From the NCBI RefSeq assembly GCF_000982955.1, contig NZ_KQ058810.1:62001-126000 (forward strand): DNA of 64,000 bases, in the 5' to 3' direction. Source of the DNA: Micromonospora sp. HK10. Its GTDB lineage: Bacteria > Actinomycetota > Actinomycetes > Mycobacteriales > Micromonosporaceae. Below, in pieces: positions 52,157 to 62,700 of this stretch (positions are counted from its first letter, which is position 1; each line of letters opens with the position of its first letter). Made by a program: the position numbers and the translations under genes. The notes under the pieces were generated by a model that searched no databases, had not been told where the DNA came from, and saw only the letters and a list, made by a program, of their open reading frames with translations.

Positions 52157-55100
52157 TCACGCGCTGGGCGGGTCCTCACCCGTCGACTGCCGCTCGTTGA
52201 GCTGCTTCACGTCGACGTCGGTGAGCGCCCCCTGGTAGAGGTTCAGGTTCGACACGTCACCGTTCCACTTGTCGACGGTCTGGGTGGACCCGTCCGGCGG
52301 GGTGTGCCGGGCGGCGCCGACCCACAGCGGCCCGGTCGCGTCGAAGGCGCTGGTGAAGCCGCTCGGGAACGGCACGGTGGCTACCCGGTCGCCGTTGACG
52401 TAGAGGCGGACCTCCCGGCCGCCCAGGTCGTACACGCCGACCAGGTGGGTCCAGGTGGACAGGTCGTCCTCCTCGTTCATCTGCCGCGAGGTCATCAGCG
52501 CGTTGACGGTGTTGCCGTTCTGCGGGGCGTCCGTGCCGAAGACGCTGAACGACCACCAGTTGCCGGTGACCCCGCTCGTGGTCTTGGCCCGCTGCCCGAG
52601 ATAGAAGGCGGAGTTCTGGGTGCCGATCTGCGCGACGGCGGTCTGGGTGCTGAGCGACTCCGGCCGCAGCCACACCGACACCGAGAACGAGTCGTCGGTC
52701 TTCACCACCCGGGTGTCCTGCCACGCGCCGGCCACCTGGCGCATCGAGTGGCCGTACTCGGTGGTGACCTGGGCGGGATCGTTCAGGCCGTGCGAGTCGA
52801 ACCGCAGGAAGCCGCGGCTGTCGGCGCCCACATCGGTGCCCAGGGTCAGCGCGAGCCGGCGGCCGAACTGGCCGGCCTCCGGCGCGCTGCACAGCGTCGG
52901 GTCGGTGGACTCGACGTAGCAGGGCGTGGCGCCGTTGAAGTCCCAGTCACCGACCAGGATCGGGCGCAGCATGCCCGGCTCGTCGAAGCCGCCGGAGCCC
53001 GGGTCCTCGGCGAGCTGGCCGGTGAAGTCGTGGGCCACCAGCGCCCGGTTGAAGACCTGCACGTCGGCCAGGGAGCCGGTGAAGAAGTTGTCCGACAACC
53101 CGGTGCTCCGGACGTGGTTGCGGCCCACCTGGAAGGAGCCGGTGGCGTTCCAGGCCGCCGTCCACGCGGTGGACGCGACCGCCGTGCCGTCCACGAACAG
53201 CGTCAGCGTGCGCGCCGCCTCGTCGTAGGAGAAGGCGACGTGCCGCCAGCGGTTGACGTCGGCCGCGGTGATCGTGGTGGGCGCCTGCAGCGCGGTGTAG
53301 GGCGCCGCGGTGCAGTCGCCGTTGCGGGTGGTGACGTTCCACCGGGGCGCCCCGGAGACCTGGACGACGCCGAGGAAGAAGCCGAAGTCGCACGCGCCGC
53401 TCTGCGTGGCGATGGCCATGTTGCCCGTCGGTACCTTGGGCAGCCGCACCCACGCCGCCACGCTGTACGACCGGGTGGTGTTCACCACCGGCGTGTCGGC
53501 GGCGGTGGACAGGTACGAGCCGGTGGTGGGCCCGCCGAGCGTGACGGTCTGCCCGCCGACGAGGCGGGCGTCGCTGGACCAGGTGACGTTCGTGGCGGTC
53601 AGCGGGGTGTCCCCGCCCAGGGCGGGCTGGCCGTCGGTCAGCGCCTGGGCCTGCGTGACGCCCGGGTAGCTCTCCAGGCCCCACCGGGCGACGGCCGGCG
53701 ACGGGCGGTTGGCCCGGAACTCGACCGAGGCCCGACCGACGTTGCCGGTGCTGTCCGCCCCGTTGACGTGGAAGGTGTTCAGGCCGTACTTGGGCACGGC
53801 GGTGGAGACCGTGGCGACCATGAGGCACACCGAGGCGCCGTTGACGACCTGGCACGAACGGGTGGCGGGCACCTGCGTGGTGGGCGACGTCCAGCCGTAG
53901 CGGAAGCTGGCCACGGTCAGGTCGGTGGTGCTGAGCTGGAAGGTCGCGGCCCTGCCGGGCATCGGGTCGGTGGAGGTCATCGCAACGGTGATCGGCGGCA
54001 GCTTGGTGTCCACGGTGAACTCGCACCAGGCGGACCAGGCGCTGGTCATGCTGTACGGCGCCGGATCGGTCGCCCGGGCCCGAAACGCGTACGACTTGCC
54101 CTCCCCCAGGCCGGACAGCGCGGCGGTGGTGGATCGCCCGTTGGCCGGCACGGACGCGCCGGCCGGGGCGGTCTTGCGCGGCGTGGAGTCGTTGTAGCCG
54201 CCGGTGGCCGGGATCTCCAGCCACTCGTACGTGGTCCGCAGCGCCTGGGTGGTGTCTGCGTCCGGGAAGATCGCCGAGAAGGTCGGGTTCAGCGTGCCGA
54301 CCCCGACGCGCTGCCCGGCCGGGCAGGCCACCCCCTTGACCTGGAGGTTGTTCGGCGCGCCGGGGATGGAGTCGAAGTCGACGATCAGCTTGGCGCTGTT
54401 CGGCCAGAACTTCTTCCACCGGTCGGTGGTCGACTCGCCGCTGCCGCTGGTGGAGCTGCACGCGCAGAAGCCGAACGTGATGCTGGTCCACTTGTTGGTG
54501 GCGTGGGTCTGGATGACGCTGGTGACCGCCGACCCGGTGAAGTTGACGGTCATGTCCGGCTGCGGGGAGTCCGAGCAGCCGTAGCCCTCGTTCGCGTGCG
54601 ACTGCGCCGTCGACTTGAGGCTGTTGAGCTTCGGCGCCCACGAGGTGCGCGGCGTCGAGGAGATACCGCCCGAGTGGTACATGTACGTCGGCGTGTTGCC
54701 GCAGGACCAGGAGTGGTCCAGCTTCATCTGCACGTACGCCGACTCGATGTGCTTGCCCCGCATCGACGACAGCGGGAAGTCGAAGTAGGACCGGTAGATC
54801 TTGCCGCTGTCCGGGTCCTTGCCGACCCGGGCCACCGACGTGTCGGTGTTGTTGCTGTTGTTGTTGGTCGCGTACGCCCACCGCGACTTGCCGGTCGACC
54901 ATGCCGGGTCGATGAAGACCGGATAGACGCTGGCCGGGGAGAGCATCTCGGCGTCCGGCCGCAGCACCAGGTCACCGTCGGCGATCTCGACGCCCACCGG
55001 AGCGGTCCGGGCCACGTCGCCGGGCGCCGCGGCCGTGGACGGGCTCGGCTCGGCGCCACCCTCCACACCGTCGGCCGTCGCCGTCCGCGCCGCCGCCGGC

Positions 55101-55852
55101 CGGGTGATGTTCGAATCCCACATCACCGCCGGCTCCGCCGAGGCGACGACCTCGGTGCCGGCCACCGCGGACAGCTTCCCGTCCGGGCCGCGCACCACCC
55201 GGGCGTCACCGCCCAGGTCGAACCGCAGGGTCCGCAGCGCCGGGTTCGCGGCGGCCTGCGCGGTCTTGACCGCGAACACGTGGGTGAACCCGGTCTCGGT
55301 CGCCCGCAGCACCAGGTCCGTGCCCGGCAGCACCTCCGGGTACGTCGCCGAGTCGCCGTTGACGGTCGGCGCCGGCAGCCCACCCGGCCAGGACAGCGTC
55401 AGGGTCCGGCCCTGCCGGACGAGGGTCACCGCCGGGCCCTGCCCACCGGTGGAGAACCGGACGTCGGCCACCGAGGCCGTCGGCCGCAGCGTGCCACCGG
55501 TCGATCGCAGCGACAGGTCGACGTCGGCCCAGGACCCGTCGGCCCGGCGTACCCGCTGCGGCACCACCGCCGACTCCGCGGTGAACCCGCCGGACGGGTT
55601 CGCGTACACCTGGGTCAGTTCGGTGCGCGCCGAGGTCACCTCGACCTGTTGGCCGGTACGGCTGGCCTGGAAAGCGGCCGAGGCCGCGTCGGTCGCGGTG
55701 GCCGGACCGGCCGGTGCGGTGGCAGGTGCCGCCGCCTCAACGGGTGACGGCGCCACCAGCAGGGAACTCACGATCACCGCGGCTGCGCCCGCGGCGGTTA
55801 TCCGGAATTGACTCAATCGGAAGGCGGGCAGCAGCCAGCGGCCAGAATCCAT
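52157..55852 (-). CDS. Secreted LamG/concanavalin-like domain giant protein
   Basis: A 1231-residue exported protein. Signal peptide: residues 1 to about 40 (FRITAAGAAAVIVSSLLVAP, cut near VEAAA). Residues about 300-490 resemble a DNRLRE-type beta domain (VFIDPAWSTGKSRWAY, SYFDFPLSSMRGKHIESAYV, AKLIVDF), a fibronectin-like part follows, then two LamG sandwiches (about 720-937 and 970-1220; ADVQVFNRALVAHDF and VSNLNLYQGALTDVDV mark their ends). ATG 55852 is supported by a promoter and GGGGGTTGAG; the longer frame upstream lacks a signal peptide. Proteins of this layout are often encoded next to RHS genes and may bind sugars or the RHS partner; that is inference. Confidence 0.88.
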   Translation of the reverse strand: MDSGRWLLPAFRLSQFRITAAGAAAVIVSSLLVAPSPVEAAAPATAPAGPATATDAASAAFQASRTGQQVEVTSARTELTQVYANPSGGFTAESAVVPQRVRRADGSWADVDLSLRSTGGTLRPTASVADVRFSTGGQGPAVTLVRQGRTLTLSWPGGLPAPTVNGDSATYPEVLPGTDLVLRATETGFTHVFAVKTAQAAANPALRTLRFDLGGDARVVRGPDGKLSAVAGTEVVASAEPAVMWDSNITRPAAARTATADGVEGGAEPSPSTAAAPGDVARTAPVGVEIADGDLVLRPDAEMLSPASVYPVFIDPAWSTGKSRWAYATNNNSNNTDTSVARVGKDPDSGKIYRSYFDFPLSSMRGKHIESAYVQMKLDHSWSCGNTPTYMYHSGGISSTPRTSWAPKLNSLKSTAQSHANEGYGCSDSPQPDMTVNFTGSAVTSVIQTHATNKWTSITFGFCACSSTSGSGESTTDRWKKFWPNSAKLIVDFDSIPGAPNNLQVKGVACPAGQRVGVGTLNPTFSAIFPDADTTQALRTTYEWLEIPATGGYNDSTPRKTAPAGASVPANGRSTTAALSGLGEGKSYAFRARATDPAPYSMTSAWSAWCEFTVDTKLPPITVAMTSTDPMPGRAATFQLSTTDLTVASFRYGWTSPTTQVPATRSCQVVNGASVCLMVATVSTAVPKYGLNTFHVNGADSTGNVGRASVEFRANRPSPAVARWGLESYPGVTQAQALTDGQPALGGDTPLTATNVTWSSDARLVGGQTVTLGGPTTGSYLSTAADTPVVNTTRSYSVAAWVRLPKVPTGNMAIATQSGACDFGFFLGVVQVSGAPRWNVTTRNGDCTAAPYTALQAPTTITAADVNRWRHVAFSYDEAARTLTLFVDGTAVASTAWTAAWNATGSFQVGRNHVRSTGLSDNFFTGSLADVQVFNRALVAHDFTGQLAEDPGSGGFDEPGMLRPILVGDWDFNGATPCYVESTDPTLCSAPEAGQFGRRLALTLGTDVGADSRGFLRFDSHGLNDPAQVTTEYGHSMRQVAGAWQDTRVVKTDDSFSVSVWLRPESLSTQTAVAQIGTQNSAFYLGQRAKTTSGVTGNWWSFSVFGTDAPQNGNTVNALMTSRQMNEEDDLSTWTHLVGVYDLGGREVRLYVNGDRVATVPFPSGFTSAFDATGPLWVGAARHTPPDGSTQTVDKWNGDVSNLNLYQGALTDVDVKQLNERQSTGEDPPSA

Positions 55853-55892
55853 CTCAACCCCCGTGATTGAAAGATGTGCACCAGTGGCGCGA

Positions 55893-55921
55893 ACTGTAGA
55901 GCCGGGAATCACGCCTGTCCA
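55893..55921 (-). promoter_or_regulatory. Sigma-70-type promoter of the LamG gene
   Basis: Minus strand: -35 TGGACA (complement of 55916-55921), 17-bp spacer, -10 TACAGT (complement of 55893-55898), followed by about 34 nt to the ATG at 55852. Confidence 0.7.
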
Positions 55922-56021
55922 GATCGCCCACCACCGGTGACCATAAAGCGGGCAAGTCCCTACACAACTGCAACCCGCCACCACGCGAGGTAACGACGGA
56001 TAGCGATTACAAACTGCGCCG

Positions 56022-56043
56022 GCGCGGTGACCAAGCACCGCGC
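56022..56043 (-). terminator. Hairpin downstream of the candidate immunity gene
   Basis: GCGCGGTG (56022-56029), 6-nt loop, CACCGCGC (56036-56043). It lies 140 bp beyond the stop of the small gene. The rest of 55922-56182 shows nothing else that I recognise. Confidence 0.55.
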
Positions 56044-56182
56044 GGTGACGCCCGGGCATAGGCGGACGAAGATCTCGACCCACCCACCCAAGTCCTGCAT
56101 CGACGTCAGCTGGGATCGGCCGAAGCAATCAAGGAGCAGCAAAGCCGCCGTCAGGCCAGGGCGGTGGCCACCTCGCTGGAGT

Positions 56183-56611
56183 TCACGGGTTTTCAGCCAC
56201 CCATCGCTCAGACTGACCGATCAGCTTGTTCAGGTCGCCGTCGTTCAAATTCAGGTCCTCAACGAGGTAGGTGACGGTCTGCATCCGAATCACCACCACT
56301 TCGGCGGTGGCAATCCCCGCCACGGATGCGGGCTCGCCGAGCGCTGACCTCATCAGCGCTTCAGCCTTGTCCGTGTCGAACCCCTGATCGGGCCAGAGGA
56401 GCAGTCGAGGCTGCTCAAGAAAGGGCCTGATCTGATCAGAAGTGCCCTCGATCGCGAACCGCAGCTCCACCGCGCCACGGAAGACCTCGTAGACCAACGG
56501 ATAGAGACGGTTCTGCTCGTCCTCGTCGAGGTGCATCTGCCTGCGCCAGTACTCGAAATCAGGCTCGTTGCGCCGCGCCACGGCACGGAGCATCATGCCA
56601 ACAGCCGTCAT
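56183..56611 (-). CDS. Small protein downstream of the RHS gene, candidate immunity protein
   Basis: A 142-residue acidic soluble protein with no signal or TM segment: MMLRAVARRNEPDFEYWRRQ, LDEDEQNRLYPLVYEVFRGA, SALGEPASVAGIATAEVVVI, VEDLNLNDGDLNKLI. I do not recognise the family. Position (165 bp downstream of an RHS toxin, same strand), small acidic nature and lower GC than its surroundings fit a cognate immunity protein. ATG 56611 is used; TTG codons at 56620 and 56626 lie closer to a GGAGGGGG site and may be the real start. TAGTAT at complement 56653-56658 could be its own -10 box. Confidence 0.7.
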   Translation of the reverse strand: MTAVGMMLRAVARRNEPDFEYWRRQMHLDEDEQNRLYPLVYEVFRGAVELRFAIEGTSDQIRPFLEQPRLLLWPDQGFDTDKAEALMRSALGEPASVAGIATAEVVVIRMQTVTYLVEDLNLNDGDLNKLIGQSERWVAENP

Positions 56612-56684
56612 CGGTTCCAACGACAACCCCCTCCGACTCGCCCACGGGGAAGATACTACAGAGTCGGCACTCAGATCATTGCCC

Positions 56685-56728
56685 GCCCCGTTTCCAGCAA
56701 CCCCTTTCAGACTTGCTGGAAACGGGGC
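56685..56728. terminator. Terminator hairpin after the RHS gene
   Basis: GCCCCGTTTCCAGCAA (56685-56700) and TTGCTGGAAACGGGGC (56713-56728) are perfect 16-bp complements with a 12-nt loop. It separates the RHS gene from the small gene, which then needs its own promoter. Confidence 0.88.
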
Positions 56729-56775
56729 GGCAATAGCCAACGAACGTTACCGGCCCATCCCTATGGGCGAGACGA

Positions 56776-59700
56776 TTAAGGACCCGCCCTGTTCGACCCC
56801 CTACTCAACCTCCTTTTTGCCGCATCGAATAGCATTTTCCCGCACACCAAACAGGCCACCAATGCGCCCCCGATACTAGCGTTCGGATCAGCGGCATTGA
56901 CGACAGGAGGTGCGTCGGGCACCGCAGATGTCACCATTTTGCCGACGTTGTCCACGCCCTTGATGGCGTCCTTGGTACGAGTATCGGCCTTTCCTGCCTC
57001 GGCGGCCGTCTCATCACCAGCTCGGGTACGTGCAGTGCCAATTTCGGGCACCCGCGAGGATGGCGGTTCGAGCTGGACCCGCATCTGCCCACCCGTCGCG
57101 CACTCACAGGTCGGAGCGTGGTTCGGCAGATCGCCCCCGCAGTTGTGCACGAGCACGGACGACTCGCCGGCCACCACGTGGTAGGTGTGGGTCTCCGCGA
57201 CGGTGAGGTCGTGCATGAGCTTCGCACCGGCATAGGAGTGGACGGCCTTGACCGTCACCTTGTCGCCGTCGAGCGCGCGCAGCTTCTCGCCGACCCGTAG
57301 GTCCTGCGCGTCGACCCAGTCGCCCCGGTCCTCGCTCCAGAAGGGGTGGTGCTGGGTGGTGTCGAGCACTGCCTCCGCGCCGTCCTCGCCGAGGACGGTG
57401 ACGTCGGTCAGGTCGACGTCGTTGTTGGTGTGCGTCCTGGTGACCGGTCGCGCTTCGGTCTTTCCGGTTTCCGGATCGGTGGCCAGGACCTCGTCGCCGA
57501 CCTCGATTTCTTCGATGGGTCTGTCTTCGCCACCGGCCATGGCGACCCTCGTGCCGGGGGCGAAGCTGTGTTTGACGCAGCTCGCCGCCATCTGGAGGAC
57601 GTCGTCGGCCCACTTGACGTCATCGGACCACTTCATCAGCGCCCGGCCGGCCTTGGCCAAGGTGGAGGCGATCGGTTTGATCTTCTTGGCCATCTGGAGC
57701 GCCTTGCCCCAGGGCAGCATGCCCACGAGGGTCCAGGCGCAGGCCATCAGGTCGCCGTGGATGCAGTCGAGGATGTCGGTGATGCCGAAGAAGTCGAGCA
57801 GAAGCTGGCCGCCGGCCTTGATGATGATCGAGATGGCGTTCTGCTTCTTGACTTCCTGGGCCCGCTTGATGTCCTCTTCGCTCGGACCGGTCTTGCCGCC
57901 CTTGCCCCCGCCGCTGCCCTTGCCGCCGCCGTTGCCGCCACCGGCCTGGTGCGCGGCCCGGGCCTGAGCCCAGTCGTCGTCGCCGCACTTACCGCCGCAG
58001 CCGTCGTTGTCGCCCTTGACCTTGACGTACCGGCCGTACAGGTCCTCGTAGTCCGCGCCCGGCCCGCAGGCGTCGTCCGAACAGGCCCGGAGGCCGGTGG
58101 GGTCGGCGAACGTGATCGGGCTGTTGTTGCCGTAGGCGTAGGCGTTCCACTGCTGCGGGTCGGCCAGGTCCTGGACCGGGTCCACCGAGATGAAGCGGCC
58201 CAGGCCGGGGTCGTACTCGCGGGCCCCGATGTGGGTCAGGCCGGTGGGGTCCTTGTCGCCGCCGACGAAGCCCTTCTGGTTGCTCCACTGCGGCTGGCTG
58301 CCGCGGGGATCGCCGTACGGGGTCTGGCGCCGGACGCTGACCTGCTGGCTGTTCGCGTCCACGCCGACCTGCTGGGTGCCCTGGTGGTCGGAGTAGAGCC
58401 AGGTCAGCGCGGTCGGGTTGCGGGTGGCGACGGTCTTGCCGGCGAAGGTGTAGTAGCGGGTGCCGGTCACCACCGAGGTCTTCTCGGCCCGGATTTCCTG
58501 ACCTGGCAGGTACAGGGTGCTTCCGGTGGCGTCCCGCCGAATCAGCCGGTTGCCGACGGCGTCGTAGATGTTGGTCTCGACGTTCTGGCCGCCGGCCGTC
58601 ACCGTCGACAACTTGCCCTCGCTGTTCCAGGCGAGGGTCTGCGAGTTGGCGCCGGTGCCGCAGTCGTTGGCCGCGGCGGCGACCGGCCGGCAGGTCATGT
58701 TGCCGGCGCCGTCGTAGGCGTACCGGGTGGTGACGGCCGACTGCCCCGGCGCCCCGGTGGTGACCGAGGTGACGGCGTGCGGACGGACCGCGTTCTGGCC
58801 GCTGGTCGGCGTGACGTAGTCGCGGACCGTGTCGCCGAGGGTGGTGTGCACCGTCTCGGTCTTGCGGTTGCCGGCGTCGTCGATGGTCCAGTCGTGCCAG
58901 TACGGTGCCGGGCCGCCCAGGTTGGTCACCGACGGCGCGGTACCGCAGTCGACGCCGGCCTTCGGCGTCCACGCCCTGGTCAACCGGCGCAGTTCGTCGT
59001 AGCCGAAGCACTGGGTGTCGGCGGAGCCCACCTGCGGCGCGTCCTTGATCGACATGACGTTGCCGATGTCGGAGTAGCCGTACGTGGTGTTCTGCACCGT
59101 CCCGGCCGCCGTCTCCGGCTGCACCCGGTACTGGCTGATCCGCCGGGTGGTCAGGTCGTAGGAGGTGGTGTCCTCGACGTACACCCCGCCGTTGGTCTTG
59201 CGGGTGGTGAGCGTCGGCTCGCCGTACTCGGTGTACTGCTGGCCGATCACGTAGGAACCGACGTTGATCAGGTTGGTGCCGAGGCTGGTGGGCAGGCCGG
59301 TGGTGGCGTCGTAGCCGGTGGTGACGGTCTCGGTGGTGAGGCCGCCGCCGGCCGGGTAGGTGACGCTGGTCGCGTCACCGGTGTAGGGCGAGTAGCCGAA
59401 GCCGTAGCCCCACGTGCCGGCGAGCTTGGCGCCCTCGACGTCGGGGATGACGTACTGCGCGCCGGTCGGCTGGTACCGGGTGTTGAAGCCGGTGACCCGG
59501 TTGGTGTACGCGTACCTGGTGCCGCCGGTGGCCTCGTAGCGGGTGCTCTCGGTGAGCTGGCCCCGCACGACCTGCCCGGTGAAGAGCTTGTCGTACTTCC
59601 ACTCGCCCCGCTTGGTGGCCGGGGAGATCGACCCCTCGTAGAGACCGATCCGTCGGCCCATCGTGTCGTACTCGTTGAGCAGCACGTTGCCGTTGGCGTC

Positions 59701-62700
59701 GGTGGTGCTGATCGGCTCGTCGTAGTCGTTGTAGTTGGTGGTGCTCGTGCCCTTGTCCGGGTCCTTGGCGCTCTTCAGCCGGCCCTTGACGTCGTAGGTG
59801 TTGACCCACTCGTTGGCGAGCGAGTCGACGACCTTCGCCAGTTGACCCTTGCGGTTGTAGGTGTAGGTGGTCTTCAGGTCGGGCTTGACCCCGGTGGCGT
59901 CGACCCGCTGGCGCAGCTCGACGGTCCGCCCCTGCGCGTCGGTCCGGGTGGTGGTGACCGTGCCGCCCCGCGGCGGCGTCACCGTCGTCGAGTCACCCAG
60001 GTACCGGGTGGTGGTGCGCCACTTCTCCACCAGGTTGGTGACGCCGTCGGTGCCGTAGAAGATCTCGTCGGTGGCCCGCGAGGCGTCGTCGTAGACCGTC
60101 CTGGTCAGCGCCGGGACGGACCACTCCGGCTCCCACCAGAGGCCGCCCGCGGGCGTACCCGGCTCGAGGTGCGCCTGGTAGGCGGTGACCGCCCGGCCGG
60201 CCTTGTCGTACAGGGTGTCGCTGATCACCCGGCCGCCACCGACCGCCGGGGACTGGGTCTGGCGGGGCCGGAGGAAGGCGTCGTAGATCTGATAGGTGTC
60301 CCGGTAGCCGCCACCGGCGTGCAGCTTGGTGGTCTTGACGTACGGGTAGGCGCCCCGGTTCGCGGCGAACACGTAGCTGTGCCGCACCGACGGGCTGTCC
60401 GGGTGCTCCGCCTTGGACCAGCCGACCTCCCAGGCGCGGGCGAGCCGCCCCGAGGGGTCGTACTCCATGTCGGCGACCCGGCCGTTGTAGTCGGTGGTCC
60501 GGCTCGGCGAGCCCCAGTACGGCAGCTGGTCGAGCGTGGTGGTCCACGGCGAGCTGCCGCCGGCCGGATCCGGCGTGCTGGTGGTCACCCGGGTGACCTG
60601 CCCGGCGGCTGGGGTGTACGCGGTCGTGACGGTGTTGCCGCGGGTGTCCGTGGTGGTGGCCGGGCGGCCGAACACGTCGAAGGTGGCCTTGCTGGTGGTC
60701 TGCCAGACGGTGCCGCCGGACGCCGACCAGTCCTTGAGCTTGTCGACCCGGCTGACCGCGCCGTAGGTCGGCGCCGTGTCAACGCTCGTCGCGCCGTCGT
60801 AGAACTTCTGCTCGTCAGCCAGGATGTCGTCGGTGCTGGTCGGCGCCACCCCGCACTTGAGTGCGACGGCGGTGGTCCGCTTGACGAGCTGGGTGAGGTT
60901 CTTGCCGGTGTTGCGGTTGTAGGAGTAGGTGTAGCACTTCTCGTCGCCGGTCTTGCTGGTGTCGCCGTTGTCCTGCGCCGAGATGGTGGTGCCGTAGGTG
61001 TCGTCGAAGGTCGACTCGGTGCTGGTCACCCGCCAGCCGCCGGCGCCGTTGACGCCGAGTGCGGTGCCGGTGTAGCTGACCCGGGTGTTGGTCCACCGGG
61101 CGGTCACCGTGTCACCGTTGACCGTCCGGGTGGCCAGCGGCGCCGAGCGCCACGGGACGTTCACGGTCTTCGACACCGGCTTGGTGTCGTCGCCGTTGTA
61201 GACGACCTGCTCGCGCACCATCCCCGCGAACTGGTCCTCGTCGTACACCGTCTCGCTGCCCAGCGACGCCGCCACGGGGACGCTGCGCGTGTCCCCGGCG
61301 GTGTTGGAGGCCTTGTCGCCGTGCATGCCGCGCAGGAACGTGGTCCGGGTCAGCGTCCGGCTCGGCGCGTCACCCTTGCGGACCTCGACCTGGGCGTAGC
61401 CGCGGAACTGGTTCCAGGTCTTGCGCTTGGGCTTGATCAGGCCGTTGTCGTCGGCGTAGTGCCACGCGGCCCCGCCCAGGTACTCGTACGAGGTGTTCTG
61501 CACCGGCTGGCCGTGGTCGGTGTCGCCGACGACGACCATCAGGTCGGACTCGGAGACGTTGGTGACCACGTACTTGTGCCACCACTCGGTGATCTCCGGC
61601 CCGTCGTAGTCGTACGGGTCGGGCGTGATCACCGGGTAGCAGCGGCGGGTGTTGCCGTAGGCGGTCGCCGGCAGGCTGCTCGAGGTGCAGTCCTGCCGGC
61701 TGTACGTCACCTGGATCTTCGCGCCCGTCTCGGTGACGATGTTGCCCATCCGCATGCGGTTGTTCGTGGTGTTGTTCTTCGTCAACACCCGGTTCGGCAT
61801 GGACACCGGCTCGAAGGTCACCGCGGGCATCGTGTCGGTGCCGCCGACCAGGCCGGCCCGCACGATCGAGGTCAGCCACATCCCGGCGTGGTCACTGCCG
61901 TCACCCACCGCCGGCCAACTGTGGGTCAACGTCCACGACTCCACCGGCTGCCAGGCCGCGGTGGTCTTCGTGGTGTCCCACACCTGCGTGGTGATCTTCG
62001 ACAGCCGCCTGGTCGACCAGAACGTCGGCGCGTAGTTCTCCCCGCAGTTCGCCGCGGTGGAGGTGCACTCCTGGTCCCAGGGCACGTCCTTCCAGTGCGC
62101 CGCGTCATGGGTTGAACAGGACGCGGCGCACCGGTCGGCGGTGCTGAAGAGAACCTGCGCGGTCGGCGTGACGGACCGGTCGACGCTGCCGTCGGCGCGC
62201 TTGCGGTCCCAGGTGCCGTAGTCGATCCGGGTCAGCACGCCGCCCCGGTCGTACTTGGCCTTGCTGGTGGAGGTGGCGTTGCGGGCGTAGTAGTTGGTCT
62301 CCGGGGCGTACCAGTACGACATGGTGTTGCCCCGCGGGTCCACCACGTAGTCCAGGTTCCAGCGCCACGCCTGGTCGCAGAAGGATGAGGCGAAGCTGGT
62401 GTTGTAGCAGTCCTCGCCGGAGTGGTTGCCGGCCACCGGCACGGTCCACGCCGAGTCGGTGGCGGCGCTCTGCCCCGGCAGCTTCTCCAGCCCGAAGTAG
62501 TACTGGGTGCCGTCGGTCGTGGTGACCTTCCAGTACTCGCCGTCGTTGTCGCCGTTGGTCGCGCCAGCCAGCTTCTCGACCTTCGAGCCGTCCTCGCTGC
62601 GCCCGTGCCAGCCCTTGCCGGTCTCGAAGATCAGCTCGGTGCCCCGGCCGTTGAGCGACATGGTGGCGTTCTGCGACCGCCAGCACTGGTCACCGGTGCG

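Noticed and set aside
57346..62115. A 1589-codon plus-strand open frame antisense to the RHS gene
   Set aside because: Composition (G, V, R, A, D rich) is that of an antisense frame of a high-GC gene; the RHS protein on the other strand has full repeats, core motif and HINT domain.
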